Assembly: GCA_023430625.1 (NCBI GenBank)
Contig: JAEZAA010000066.1
Coordinates: 1 to 14,547, forward strand
Reading direction: 5' to 3'
Source: Pseudomonadota bacterium
Lineage (GTDB): Bacteria; Pseudomonadota; Gammaproteobacteria; Pseudomonadales; Oleiphilaceae
Length of the DNA stretch: 14,547 nt
In this document: positions 7,287 through 14,435 of the stretch, piece by piece
Position numbering within the stretch: the stretch's first letter is position 1
Layout of the letters: each line of letters opens with the position of its first letter
Notes under the pieces: generated by a model
Seen by the model: the letters and a program-made list of their open reading frames with translations, nothing else
Database searches by the model: none
What the model was told of the DNA's origin: nothing
Translations under genes and position numbers: made by a program

Positions 7287-8435
7287 ATGGGCAGGACCAT
7301 GAAACCAGAAACCCAATGTGTGCATCAAGGCACGGTCTCCGACGACATCAGTGGAGGCGTCAACAGTCCGCTGTGTGCGTCCTCGGCGTTTTCCTACCGC
7401 AACCGCAGCGAGGTGCTGTATCCCCGCTACGGCAACCTGCCCAATCAGCGCGCCGTGGTCCAGAAGCTCTGTGCGCTGGAAGGCGCGGAAGACGGGGTCT
7501 TGTTCAGCTCGGGGCAGGGAGCCATCTCGGCGGCGTTGCTGGCGCACCTGCAACCGGGTGACGAACTGGTGGCGCAAACCGATCTGTATGGCGGCACCCT
7601 GCAGTTGTTGCAGGAAGAAATCGCCCGGCGCGGTGTGGAGATCCGGTGGGTGGAAGCGGATGCTGAGGCCATTGCCGCCGCCATTGGGGAAAAGACCCGA
7701 GTGGTCTACGTGGAATCGCCCACCAATCCGCTGTTGCGCATCATCGATCTGCGTGTAGTCGTGAACCAGGCGCGGCGGATGGGGGCCATCACGGTCATCG
7801 ACAATACCTTTGCCAGCCCCATTAATCAGCAGCCGCTCACACTGGGCTTCGATCTGGTCGTCCACAGTGGCACCAAGTACCTGGGTGGCCATAGTGACCT
7901 GAGCAGTGGCGTGGTGCTCGGCAAGGCCGAGCTGGTGAAGCCGATTCGTGCGACCGCCATCAACCTTGGCGCAACTTTGAACCCACAAGATGCCTGGTTG
8001 CTAGAACGCAGCTTGAAGACACTGTCCCTGCGGATGCACCAGCACAATGAAAATGCTCAGCGCCTGGCGGAATTTCTGGCAGGCTGTCCTGCGGTGAAAC
8101 AGGTCTGGTACCCGGGACTGCCGAGCCACCCTGGCCATGCCATTGCCCGCGAACAGATGCGAGGCTTCGGGGGGATGCTGGCGTTCGAGCTGGATCAGAC
8201 CCGCATCGATCCGGATGCCTTTCTGGATCGCTTGCAGATCATTCAGGCCGCCCTCAGTTTGGGTGGCGTTGAGTCCCTCATCTCCCAGCCGACCCGGACT
8301 TCCCACAAGGGCCTGGCGCCGGACGCGCGGGCGGCCATGGGCTTGAATGATGGCGTCATGCGTTTGTCGGTGGGCATCGAGCATGTGGATGACCTGATAC
8401 AGGACATCCAGGGCGCTCTGGCTGCGGCGAACTAG
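7287..8435 (+). CDS. Cys/Met-metabolism PLP-dependent enzyme (cystathionine gamma-synthase/gamma-lyase family)
   Basis: The 382-aa product is the usual length for the transsulfuration family, fold-type I PLP enzymes that act on cysteine, cystathionine, homocysteine or O-acyl-homoserine in the cytoplasm. Visible hallmarks are YPRYGN (45-50), the phosphate-binding loop SSGQGA (74-79), Tyr101 in DLYGG (ring stacking), Asp172 in VIDNTFASP (pyridine nitrogen), the Schiff-base lysine Lys197 in HSGTKYLGGHSD, and SLGGVESL with TRTSH near the C-terminus, which bind substrate carboxylate in relatives. The sequence does not separate gamma-synthase, gamma-lyase, methionine gamma-lyase or sulfhydrylase. 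The loop reads SSGQGA where many members have SSGMAA. It stands alone, not in a visible met operon. The ATG at 7287 is preceded by GAAAGAAG; an alternative ATG lies 12 bp downstream. Confidence 0.92.
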   Translation: MGRTMKPETQCVHQGTVSDDISGGVNSPLCASSAFSYRNRSEVLYPRYGNLPNQRAVVQKLCALEGAEDGVLFSSGQGAISAALLAHLQPGDELVAQTDLYGGTLQLLQEEIARRGVEIRWVEADAEAIAAAIGEKTRVVYVESPTNPLLRIIDLRVVVNQARRMGAITVIDNTFASPINQQPLTLGFDLVVHSGTKYLGGHSDLSSGVVLGKAELVKPIRATAINLGATLNPQDAWLLERSLKTLSLRMHQHNENAQRLAEFLAGCPAVKQVWYPGLPSHPGHAIAREQMRGFGGMLAFELDQTRIDPDAFLDRLQIIQAALSLGGVESLISQPTRTSHKGLAPDARAAMGLNDGVMRLSVGIEHVDDLIQDIQGALAAAN

Positions 8436-8463
8436 TTATTCAGCGACTGGTATTACGCGTTCA

Positions 8464-8492
8464 TTGAGAGTACAAACATAAGGGGTTATTAG
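8464..8492 (+). promoter_or_regulatory. Candidate sigma70 promoter of the GDP-mannose gene
   Basis: TTGAGA at 8464-8469 (five of six matches to the -35 consensus) and TATTAG at 8487-8492 (four of six to the -10) are separated by exactly 17 bp. It points to the gene starting at 8634 and would give a leader of roughly 135 nt. Confidence 0.4.
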
Positions 8493-8563
8493 GCATCACT
8501 CGCCCTTTGCAGTCAGGAATCCTTCACATGGATGCCGCTGCCGAAGGTTGCTAACGGATGATG

Positions 8564-8587
8564 AGAGGGCGGCCCAGACCGCCTTCT
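8564..8587 (+). other. Stem-loop in the leader of the GDP-mannose gene
   Basis: AGAGGGCGG (8564-8572) pairs with CCGCCTTCT (8579-8587), nine pairs including one G-T, around a 6-nt loop. A second, imperfect stem (8516-8522 with 8530-8536, one mismatch) lies just before it. There is no T-run after either, so this is either a leader structure affecting the gene at 8634 or a remnant terminator of the PLP gene. Confidence 0.35.
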
Positions 8588-8633
8588 GCTTAGGACGAAT
8601 GGATCTGACCAAGTTGGAAATGGAGTAAGGACG

Positions 8634-10118
8634 ATGATTCCAGTGATTCTTTCCGGTGGCAGTGGCTCCCGGTTATGGCCGCTCTCGCGCCAGTTGTACC
8701 CCAAGCAGTTCCTGCCGTTGACGGGGGAGCAAAGCCTGTTCCAGCAGACCCTGCAGCGGCTCGACCATGAGATGATCGAGGCGCCGATTGTGATCTGCAA
8801 TCAGGAGCACCGTTTCATTATGGGCGAGCAGTTGCGCCTGGCCGGGCGGCGCGCCCAGTCGATCCTGCTTGAGCCATTCGGGCGTAATACAGCGCCGGCG
8901 GTGGCCATCGCCGCGCAGCAGTTGGTCGGCATGGGGCGTGGTGATGAGTTGATGCTGGTGTTGCCGGCCGATCACCTGATCACTGATCAGGCCGCGTTCC
9001 TGCAAGCCTTGAGTGTTGCGCAGGCTGTGGCGCAAGCCGGCGAGCTGGTCCTGTTCGGCATTCGTCCGGAGCGGGCAGAAACCGGCTACGGCTACGTCAA
9101 ATGCGGGCAGGCCGATGGCCTGGCCGAGGCGGAGGGTGCGTTGCCGGTTGAGCGATTTGTGGAGAAGCCGGATCATGCGCGCGCCTGTGAGTTCGTCGAG
9201 TCCGGAGACTACTTCTGGAACAGTGGCATGTTCCTGTTTCGGGCCAGCCGGTACCTGGAAGAGTTGCGTCAGCACGAGCCCGACATTCACGAGACCTGCC
9301 AGCTGGCCTGGAGCCAAAGCCAGTCCGATTTCGAATTCGTGCGGATCGATGCGGAAGCCTTCGCGTTCTGTCCCGACCGCTCCATCGACTATGCCGTGAT
9401 GGAGAAAACTACGCGGGCCCGGTTGGTTCCTCTAAGCGCGGGCTGGAGTGATGTGGGCGCCTGGTCGTCATTATGGGAGGTGGGCCCGAAGGACGAGCAG
9501 GGCAACGTGCTGAAAGGCGACGTGCTGGTTCACGACAGCCATAACTGTTACGTCCATGGCGGCAGCAAGCTGGTGTCCCTGGTTGGCCTGGAAGACGTGG
9601 TGGTGGTGGAAACCAAGGACGCGGTGATGGTGGCCCGCAAGGACCGGGTGCAGGATATCAAGCATCTGGTGAACCAATTGCAGGAGCAGGGGCGGCCCGA
9701 GGCGCGCAACCACCGGGAAGTATTCCGGCCCTGGGGCAGTTACGATTCCGTGGATATGGGCCGCCGTTTTCAGGTGAAGCGGATTCAGGTGCGTCCAGGT
9801 GCGAGCCTGTCCCTGCAAAAGCATCATCACCGGGCAGAACACTGGATTGTGGTGTCCGGCACGGCCGAAGTCCGATGCAATGACCGCACCTTCCTGTTGA
9901 CGGAGAACCAGTCGACCTATATTCCCGTGGGTGCCGTCCATCGCCTGACCAACCCCGGCAAGATTCCGCTGGAAATGATCGAGGTTCAATCCGGTAGCTA
10001 TCTGGGCGAGGACGATATCGAGCGGCTGGAGGACCTGTACGGGCGCAATGCCACGAACGGAGACCTGGTGGCGGACGTTAGTGAGAGACTATCCGAAACG
10101 GTGGAGACGGCGCCCTAA
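8634..10118 (+). CDS. algA/manC: Bifunctional mannose-1-phosphate guanylyltransferase / mannose-6-phosphate isomerase (type II PMI-GMP)
   Basis: It converts mannose-1-phosphate and GTP to GDP-mannose, and interconverts fructose-6-phosphate and mannose-6-phosphate, supplying cytoplasmic precursor for mannose-, fucose- or mannuronate-containing polysaccharides. The 494-aa length fits the family. The N-terminal nucleotidyltransferase has the GTP-binding loop LSGGSGSRLWPLSR (6-19) with YPKQF (22-26), the PADH site (111-114) and FVEKPD (175-180). The C-terminal cupin isomerase (~355-480) begins with RPWGSY (365-370) and has the metal-site residues in QKHHHRAEHW (396-405) and His436 in GAVHRLTN. 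AAGGA at 8627-8631 and GGAG just before it make a strong ribosome site for the ATG at 8634. algA, manC, cpsB and xanB are names for the same type. No other polysaccharide gene lies nearby, so its end product cannot be named. Confidence 0.95.
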   Translation: MIPVILSGGSGSRLWPLSRQLYPKQFLPLTGEQSLFQQTLQRLDHEMIEAPIVICNQEHRFIMGEQLRLAGRRAQSILLEPFGRNTAPAVAIAAQQLVGMGRGDELMLVLPADHLITDQAAFLQALSVAQAVAQAGELVLFGIRPERAETGYGYVKCGQADGLAEAEGALPVERFVEKPDHARACEFVESGDYFWNSGMFLFRASRYLEELRQHEPDIHETCQLAWSQSQSDFEFVRIDAEAFAFCPDRSIDYAVMEKTTRARLVPLSAGWSDVGAWSSLWEVGPKDEQGNVLKGDVLVHDSHNCYVHGGSKLVSLVGLEDVVVVETKDAVMVARKDRVQDIKHLVNQLQEQGRPEARNHREVFRPWGSYDSVDMGRRFQVKRIQVRPGASLSLQKHHHRAEHWIVVSGTAEVRCNDRTFLLTENQSTYIPVGAVHRLTNPGKIPLEMIEVQSGSYLGEDDIERLEDLYGRNATNGDLVADVSERLSETVETAP

Positions 10119-10165
10119 GGCGCCGGATTGATCGGAGGAGGCACTCTGTAAGACTGCTTCCTCCG
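10108..10165. terminator. Two consecutive hairpins between convergent genes, candidate bidirectional terminator
   Basis: CGGCGCC (10108-10114) pairs with GGCGCCG (10119-10125) around a CTAA loop that contains the stop codon of the GDP-mannose gene. A second stem, CGGAGGAGGCA (10133-10143) with TGCTTCCTCCG (10155-10165), has 11 pairs including one G-T and an 11-nt loop. No T-run follows on either strand, so Rho-independent termination is plausible but not classical. Confidence 0.4.
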
Positions 10166-10194
10166 CTAAAACAGCCGACGGCGCTGCCCGCCCA

Positions 10195-11037
10195 TCAGGC
10201 CTGGGTCAGCAGTGCCAGCGTGCCGACCGCGCCGAGCCCAACCCCCAGTACCGCTGCCAGCGCGCTGAGCCAGCGGGCGCGCCGACGCAGGTTGGGGATC
10301 GTCTGACTTTGCAGGGTATTCTCCTGCTTGCGCAACGCCTCGAATTCATTGCTGAGTTCCTTGTGCCATTCCTGCATGGCCGCAAAGGTGGCGAACAGGC
10401 CATCGATGCCGAGCTGCTCCAGTTTCCGTGGATCGTTGTACTCCCGCAACTCACCCACTGAGTTGGCGTAAAAGTAGCCATTGCCGCGCTGGCTGGCATA
10501 GACCACCGAGAGCCCGCAGCGTGACAGGAACTTGTCGCGCCCGGCACGTTCGTCGGCGTCATCGATTTCCTGCAGGCTGGATTTGGTCACCCGGTAGTCG
10601 GAGTAGTGGGTCTTCAGCCAGTTGACGATCCGGGACAGGGCAAAGGAGCCCAGGCCCATGCCACGGTCCTCGGGGTCGGCAATGCCCAAGGCGCCCTTCG
10701 GTCCGATGGTTACCGTCTTTTTGTTCTGGTTCACGATGGCATAGACCGCATTCTCCCGCGCCATGTACTTTTCGCTGAAGACGGCAGTGGTGACGTACAT
10801 GGGGCGCTCGCGGCTTCCGATGTAGCGGATGTGGCCGAGCTTGCGCAAGCGGATGGCGAAATAGTCCAGCGGCTTTGCTGTGTAGCGAAAGGCCTGGACC
10901 GCATAAAAGACTTCACCTTTCGGACCAAATGCGCGGACGATACTGGTTTCGCCGGCAGGTGTGGCTAGATCGCCGATCTGCTGCTCCAGTTCCGTAAGCC
11001 GGTCCTGAACAGGGGCTTCCTGATCTGCAGTGTGCAT
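10195..11037 (-). CDS. Hypothetical protein: GNAT-like domain with coiled coil and C-terminal membrane anchor
   Basis: The 280-aa product matches no family I recognise by name. Residues ~8-25 are heptad-like. Residues ~30-200 look like an acyltransferase (GNAT) fold: a strand/loop pair before DRGMGLGSFALSRIVNWL (124-141) resembles the acetyl-CoA loop R/Q-x-x-G-x-G/A plus helix. ERAGRDKFLSRCGLSVVY (163-180) resembles the helix-turn-strand after it, where N-x-x-A-x-x-F-Y-x-x-x-G-F is usual. Residues ~222-250 are charged and coiled-coil-like. Residues ~256-278 form a single hydrophobic helix rich in Ala, Gly, Leu and Val, preceded by RRRAR, which predicts a tail-anchored inner-membrane protein with the catalytic part in the cytoplasm. 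AGGGA about 5 nt before the ATG is a good ribosome site. The gene reality is well supported; the acyltransferase call is inference from motif shape. Confidence 0.8.
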   Translation of the reverse strand: MHTADQEAPVQDRLTELEQQIGDLATPAGETSIVRAFGPKGEVFYAVQAFRYTAKPLDYFAIRLRKLGHIRYIGSRERPMYVTTAVFSEKYMARENAVYAIVNQNKKTVTIGPKGALGIADPEDRGMGLGSFALSRIVNWLKTHYSDYRVTKSSLQEIDDADERAGRDKFLSRCGLSVVYASQRGNGYFYANSVGELREYNDPRKLEQLGIDGLFATFAAMQEWHKELSNEFEALRKQENTLQSQTIPNLRRRARWLSALAAVLGVGLGAVGTLALLTQA

Positions 11038-11381
11038 AAATATCCCTTAGTGCTATGTATAGCCCATCCGCTGTGTCCAAGGAGCTATCAGCCGATCGAC
11101 CTGGGGCCGGGGTGCGGTGTCCGGCTACCGGCGTGGAGGACTGGGCACGCAGCGCCGTCCCGATCCGTCCGCGACGTTGTCGAAAGCTATCTCCAAAGCT
11201 CTAGGTGGGTCTACCTAATCTGAGGTGGTACTTCTGTTTTACTGATCAGCTGCAAAGTTAGCGAGTCCAAATTGTCGATACGGTCTCAGCAGTTACCGAA
11301 AGTTTGTTAAGACCCGCTGCCAAACCGGATGTGCGCGGGACTTTAGAATGCTGACGAAGGAGACAGAGGAGGAACCAGACG
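11038..11381. promoter_or_regulatory. 344-bp divergent intergenic region
   Basis: No credible gene: a 63-codon plus-strand frame at 11032-11223 has no ribosome site and an uncharacteristic composition. Toward the SDR gene, TAGAAT at 11344-11349 is a good -10 (five of six) but lacks a matching -35. TATACA just upstream of 11037 on the minus strand could be a -10 for the GNAT-like gene; TGGACA is upstream but too close (12 bp). TAGGT/ACCTA at 11202-11217 forms a short hairpin, and AAAGCT occurs twice 12 bp apart near 11184 and 11196. The left half is very GC-rich. Confidence 0.3.
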
Positions 11382-12473
11382 ATGAGGCAGCAGCGAGTTG
11401 TGGTGATCACCGGCGCTTCCGCCGGCATTGGCCGGGCAACGGCACGGGAATTTGCGGCCTGTGGTGACAAGGTTGCCCTGTTGGCGCGGGATGAAGCGCG
11501 GCTTGAAGATGCCCGCCGGGATGTCATTGCCGCCGGTGGCGAGGCCATGGCTATCCCCACCGATGTGGCGGACGAGCAGCAAGTCGAAGCCGCCGCCGCC
11601 CAGGTGGAGCAGGCGTGGGGGCGAATCGATGTCTGGGTGAACAATGCCATGACCACGGTGTTCAGCCCGTTTGATGAAATTGCGCCGGAGGATTTCCAGC
11701 GGGTGACGGAGGTGACGTACCTGGGTTACGTGTGGGGCACCCGCGCCGCGCTCAAGCGGATGAAGCCGCGTAATCAGGGCGTGATCATCCAGGTCGGCTC
11801 CGCCTTGGCCTACCGTTCGATCCCGCTACAGTCGGCCTACTGCGGCGCCAAGGCGGCCATCCGCGGCTTTACCGATTCGCTACGCTCAGAACTGATCCAC
11901 GACCGTAGTCAGGTGCAACTGAGCATGGTCCAGTTGTCGGCCTTCAACACGCCCCAGTTCGATTGGGGACGCACAACGCTCCACAAGCAGCCGCAGCCGC
12001 TGCCCCCCATCTATCATCCCAGGCTGGCGGCTCGTGCGATCTGTTGGGTCGCGGAGCATCCCCGGCGCGAGCTTTGGGCTGGACAGCCCGCGGCCAAGGC
12101 CATTGTGGGCAATCGCGTCATTGCACCGCTGTTGGATCATTTAATGGCGCGTCAGGCCTACAGTGGCCAGCATACCAATGAGCCGTTGCCGGCGGGCCGG
12201 CAGGACAATCTTTATCAGCCTGCGGCGGGTGACTTCGGCGCCGAAGGGCGTTTTGGCGAACGCAGCCGGAATTTCAGTCTGCAACTCTGGCTTAACATGC
12301 ATCGTGGCAAACTGTTGGCGGCGTCGCTGGGCCTGGCGGCGACCGCCGGTCTGCTGATGCTGCGCCGGCAACATCGCGAGACTGGCCAGGCAAACCGCTT
12401 GAATCGGCAGGAAGACCGCGACTATATACCGTCCCGGTTGCCTGAAATGCGGCAAGCCTACCGGCATCATTAG
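11382..12473 (+). CDS. SDR-family NAD(P)-dependent oxidoreductase with C-terminal transmembrane extension
   Basis: The 363-aa product is about 110 residues longer than a classical short-chain dehydrogenase. The Rossmann domain (1-~225) has the dinucleotide loop TGASAGIG (10-17), Arg36 after strand two (VALLARDE), which hints at NADP(H), the DV pair at 61-62, NNAM (87-90, usually NNAG), and the catalytic Ser140, Tyr153 and Lys157 in the normal Y-x-x-x-K spacing. The family's fourth catalytic Asn, usual in the helix after NNAG, appears to be Thr112 in VTYLG. Residues ~225-305 are a polar extension. Residues ~310-327 are a hydrophobic helix, followed by an Arg/His-rich tail, suggesting membrane anchoring. 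AGGAGG 9 nt before the ATG is a strong ribosome site. It converges on the GH15 gene. Substrate unknown; it could serve in stress or redox metabolism. Confidence 0.9.
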   Translation: MRQQRVVVITGASAGIGRATAREFAACGDKVALLARDEARLEDARRDVIAAGGEAMAIPTDVADEQQVEAAAAQVEQAWGRIDVWVNNAMTTVFSPFDEIAPEDFQRVTEVTYLGYVWGTRAALKRMKPRNQGVIIQVGSALAYRSIPLQSAYCGAKAAIRGFTDSLRSELIHDRSQVQLSMVQLSAFNTPQFDWGRTTLHKQPQPLPPIYHPRLAARAICWVAEHPRRELWAGQPAAKAIVGNRVIAPLLDHLMARQAYSGQHTNEPLPAGRQDNLYQPAAGDFGAEGRFGERSRNFSLQLWLNMHRGKLLAASLGLAATAGLLMLRRQHRETGQANRLNRQEDRDYIPSRLPEMRQAYRHH

Positions 12474-12482
12474 GCCGGGCGG

Positions 12483-12521
12483 GCCTGATTTGCCTGGTAT
12501 AGATGGTCCGGCAAATCAGGC
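12483..12521. terminator. 12-bp perfect dyad across the SDR/GH15 convergent junction
   Basis: GCCTGATTTGCC (12483-12494) is perfectly complementary to GGCAAATCAGGC (12510-12521) with a 15-nt loop. It begins 10 bp after the SDR stop, and its right arm contains the GH15 stop codon (12516-12518). The location and symmetry fit a bidirectional terminator or transcript-end stabiliser, although no T-run follows on either strand. Confidence 0.55.
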
Positions 12522-14348
12522 GGCAGACTGTTTGGCGCGAGCCTGCATCAGCGCTTGCAGCGCGGTGATCTGGGACACGTGAGTCAGGGCTTGGGGAAAG
12601 TTGCCCAGCAGGGTTCCATTCTTGACGTCGTACTCTTCGGTAAAGAGGCCAAGGTCGTTGGCGCAGGATAGAGTCCGCTGATAATAGCGCTCCGCCAGCT
12701 CCAGCCTTCCTTGATGGGCGAGGCAGCTGACCAGCCAGAAGGTGCAGGGGAGAAAGGTGCCTTCCGGTGAATCGAGCCCGTCCGGTGAGTTGTAGCGGTG
12801 CAGGAGCCCCTGCTCGTCAAGCTGGTCGATGATTGCATCGGTGGTGCGGACCATGCGGGGATCGTCATAGTCCAGGTAATGGAAGCGTGGTAACAGCAGC
12901 AAGGCGGCATCCATGTGGCCATTGTCGAAGGCCTGCACGTAGATCCCGCGCTGCTGATCGTAGCCATGGGCCTCGATGGCGGCCGCAATTTCATCCCGTA
13001 CCCTGCACCAGCGCTCCAGCGGCGCATCCTCCTTGCAGACATTGACGAAATCGATGCCGCGCTTGATGGCGGCCCAGCAGAAGGCCTTGGAGTAGACAAA
13101 GTGGCGCGGATCATTGCGCACCTCCCAAATGCCCTGGTCGGGCTCCTGCCAGCGGTCACAGACCAGGTTGACCACCTCGACCAGGGCATCCCAGTTTTTC
13201 GGATCGGTTTCCTCCCCATTCTGGTGGCGTATCCAGGCCAGTTCCATGAGCTCGCCGTACATATCCAGTTGCAACTGACGCGCCGCAAGATTGCCGACCC
13301 GGACCGGTTGTGATCGACCGTATCCTTCCAGCCAGTCCAGTTCAATCTCCGGTAAACGGCGTTTGCCATCCACGCCGTACACCACTTGCAGTTCTTCCGC
13401 GCTGCCGGCGGAACTTCGTTCGATGAAGCTGCCGAAACGGGTCGCTTCGCGGGCAAAGCCCAGTTCGTCCAGAGCCCGTACCGCAAACACCGAATCCCGT
13501 ATCCAGCTGTAGCGGTAGTCCCAGTTACGCTCGTCACCGATCCATTCCGGCAGGGAGGTGGTCGCGGCGGCGATCATGGCACCGGTTGGTTCATAGATCA
13601 GGCCCTTCAGGATCGTGGCCGACCTCAGGGTGAGAATATCGTCGGCACATTCCGGTTTCAGATGACGCAGCCAAGCGGTCCACCAGGCATGACAAATTTC
13701 CAGTTCCTGGTCGAGCTGATCCGGTTGAGCCAGGGTTTCGGACTGGCAATCGCCCAGCCGCTCAGGCAGGTCGAACTGAATGGACAGGTAGTACCGGTGG
13801 CCCTGCTGGGCGTGGAAGCGGGTGTAGAGGTCGCGGTTGTCCCGCAGGGTCAGCGGCTCCTGAAAGTAAATGGCAAGACCCTGGTTGCTGCCCCAGGCGG
13901 TATAGACGCCATTGTCATGACAGCGGATGAACGGCGCAATCTCGCCAAACGCAAACCGGGGCGAGATATTGACGTCCAGCTCCAGCTTGCCAGAGACGCC
14001 TTCGACGATACGAATCAGCTGGCAGCAGTCGCTGCGCCCGTCCAGCGTTCGGACGGAGAAAAAGTCATAGACACAGGCTTTGCCTTCGGGCGTTTCAAAG
14101 GTCGTCTTCAGGATCAGCGTATTGTCCAGATACTCTCGGGTGGCATTAAAGGCTTCGGCTGCTGGTGTGATGGCACAGTAGCCGCCGACCTCCCAGTCCA
14201 GGAGACGACCGAAGCAGGTATCCGAATCCATGCGGGGCATGCAGCACCAGTCGACCGAACCAGACCTGGAGACCAGCGCCGTACCATGGCAGTCGCTGAT
14301 CAGTGCATAGTCTTCAATGGGCGGATACGGGTGTTTGGCGTCGGGCAT
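12516..14348 (-). CDS. Glycoside hydrolase family 15 protein (glucoamylase/trehalase-like)
   Basis: The 610-aa product is the usual length of bacterial and archaeal GH15 enzymes, inverting exo-hydrolases releasing glucose from alpha-glucans, dextrans or trehalose. Residues ~1-235 form the N-terminal beta-sandwich, starting with IEDYALISDCHGTALVS and SVDWCCMPRMDS. Residues ~245-600 form the alpha/alpha barrel with RNWDYRYSWIRD (274-285), GYGRSQPVRVGN (342-353), DMYGE (362-366), the general acid Glu409 in GIWEVR followed by FVYSK, and the base Glu571 or Glu572 in FTEEYD followed by LGNFPQALTH. There is no signal peptide, so it acts in the cytoplasm on glycogen, maltodextrin or trehalose; specificity is not readable. 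AGAGG lies 5 nt before the ATG at 14348; a TTG at 14405 in frame would add 19 basic, unconserved-looking residues and is less likely. Another minus-strand gene ends 87 bp upstream, so co-transcription is likely. Confidence 0.93.
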   Translation of the reverse strand: MPDAKHPYPPIEDYALISDCHGTALVSRSGSVDWCCMPRMDSDTCFGRLLDWEVGGYCAITPAAEAFNATREYLDNTLILKTTFETPEGKACVYDFFSVRTLDGRSDCCQLIRIVEGVSGKLELDVNISPRFAFGEIAPFIRCHDNGVYTAWGSNQGLAIYFQEPLTLRDNRDLYTRFHAQQGHRYYLSIQFDLPERLGDCQSETLAQPDQLDQELEICHAWWTAWLRHLKPECADDILTLRSATILKGLIYEPTGAMIAAATTSLPEWIGDERNWDYRYSWIRDSVFAVRALDELGFAREATRFGSFIERSSAGSAEELQVVYGVDGKRRLPEIELDWLEGYGRSQPVRVGNLAARQLQLDMYGELMELAWIRHQNGEETDPKNWDALVEVVNLVCDRWQEPDQGIWEVRNDPRHFVYSKAFCWAAIKRGIDFVNVCKEDAPLERWCRVRDEIAAAIEAHGYDQQRGIYVQAFDNGHMDAALLLLPRFHYLDYDDPRMVRTTDAIIDQLDEQGLLHRYNSPDGLDSPEGTFLPCTFWLVSCLAHQGRLELAERYYQRTLSCANDLGLFTEEYDVKNGTLLGNFPQALTHVSQITALQALMQARAKQSAA

Positions 14349-14435
14349 CAGACCTCTTGCCGGCTGGCGCTTATGGTTTTTCCTCTCAGGCGGTAGGTAC
14401 TCCAAGTTCTGGTTATTCCAGTTTCTGACGCGACC

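Noticed and set aside
7233..7988. 251-codon minus-strand frame antisense to the PLP enzyme
   Set aside because: The plus strand has the full set of PLP-binding residues; the antisense frame would also occupy the whole divergent promoter region.
8436..8633. Possible c-di-GMP riboswitch in the leader of the GDP-mannose gene
   Set aside because: I looked for the GEMM-type conserved core and did not find it; only generic stem-loops are present.
11032..11223. 63-codon frame in the divergent intergenic region
   Set aside because: It begins inside the start region of the minus-strand GNAT-like gene, has no ribosome site, and its composition does not resemble a protein of this genome.
13386..14396. 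336-codon plus-strand frame antisense to the GH15 gene
   Set aside because: The minus strand carries unmistakable GH15 motifs; the plus frame is a shadow.
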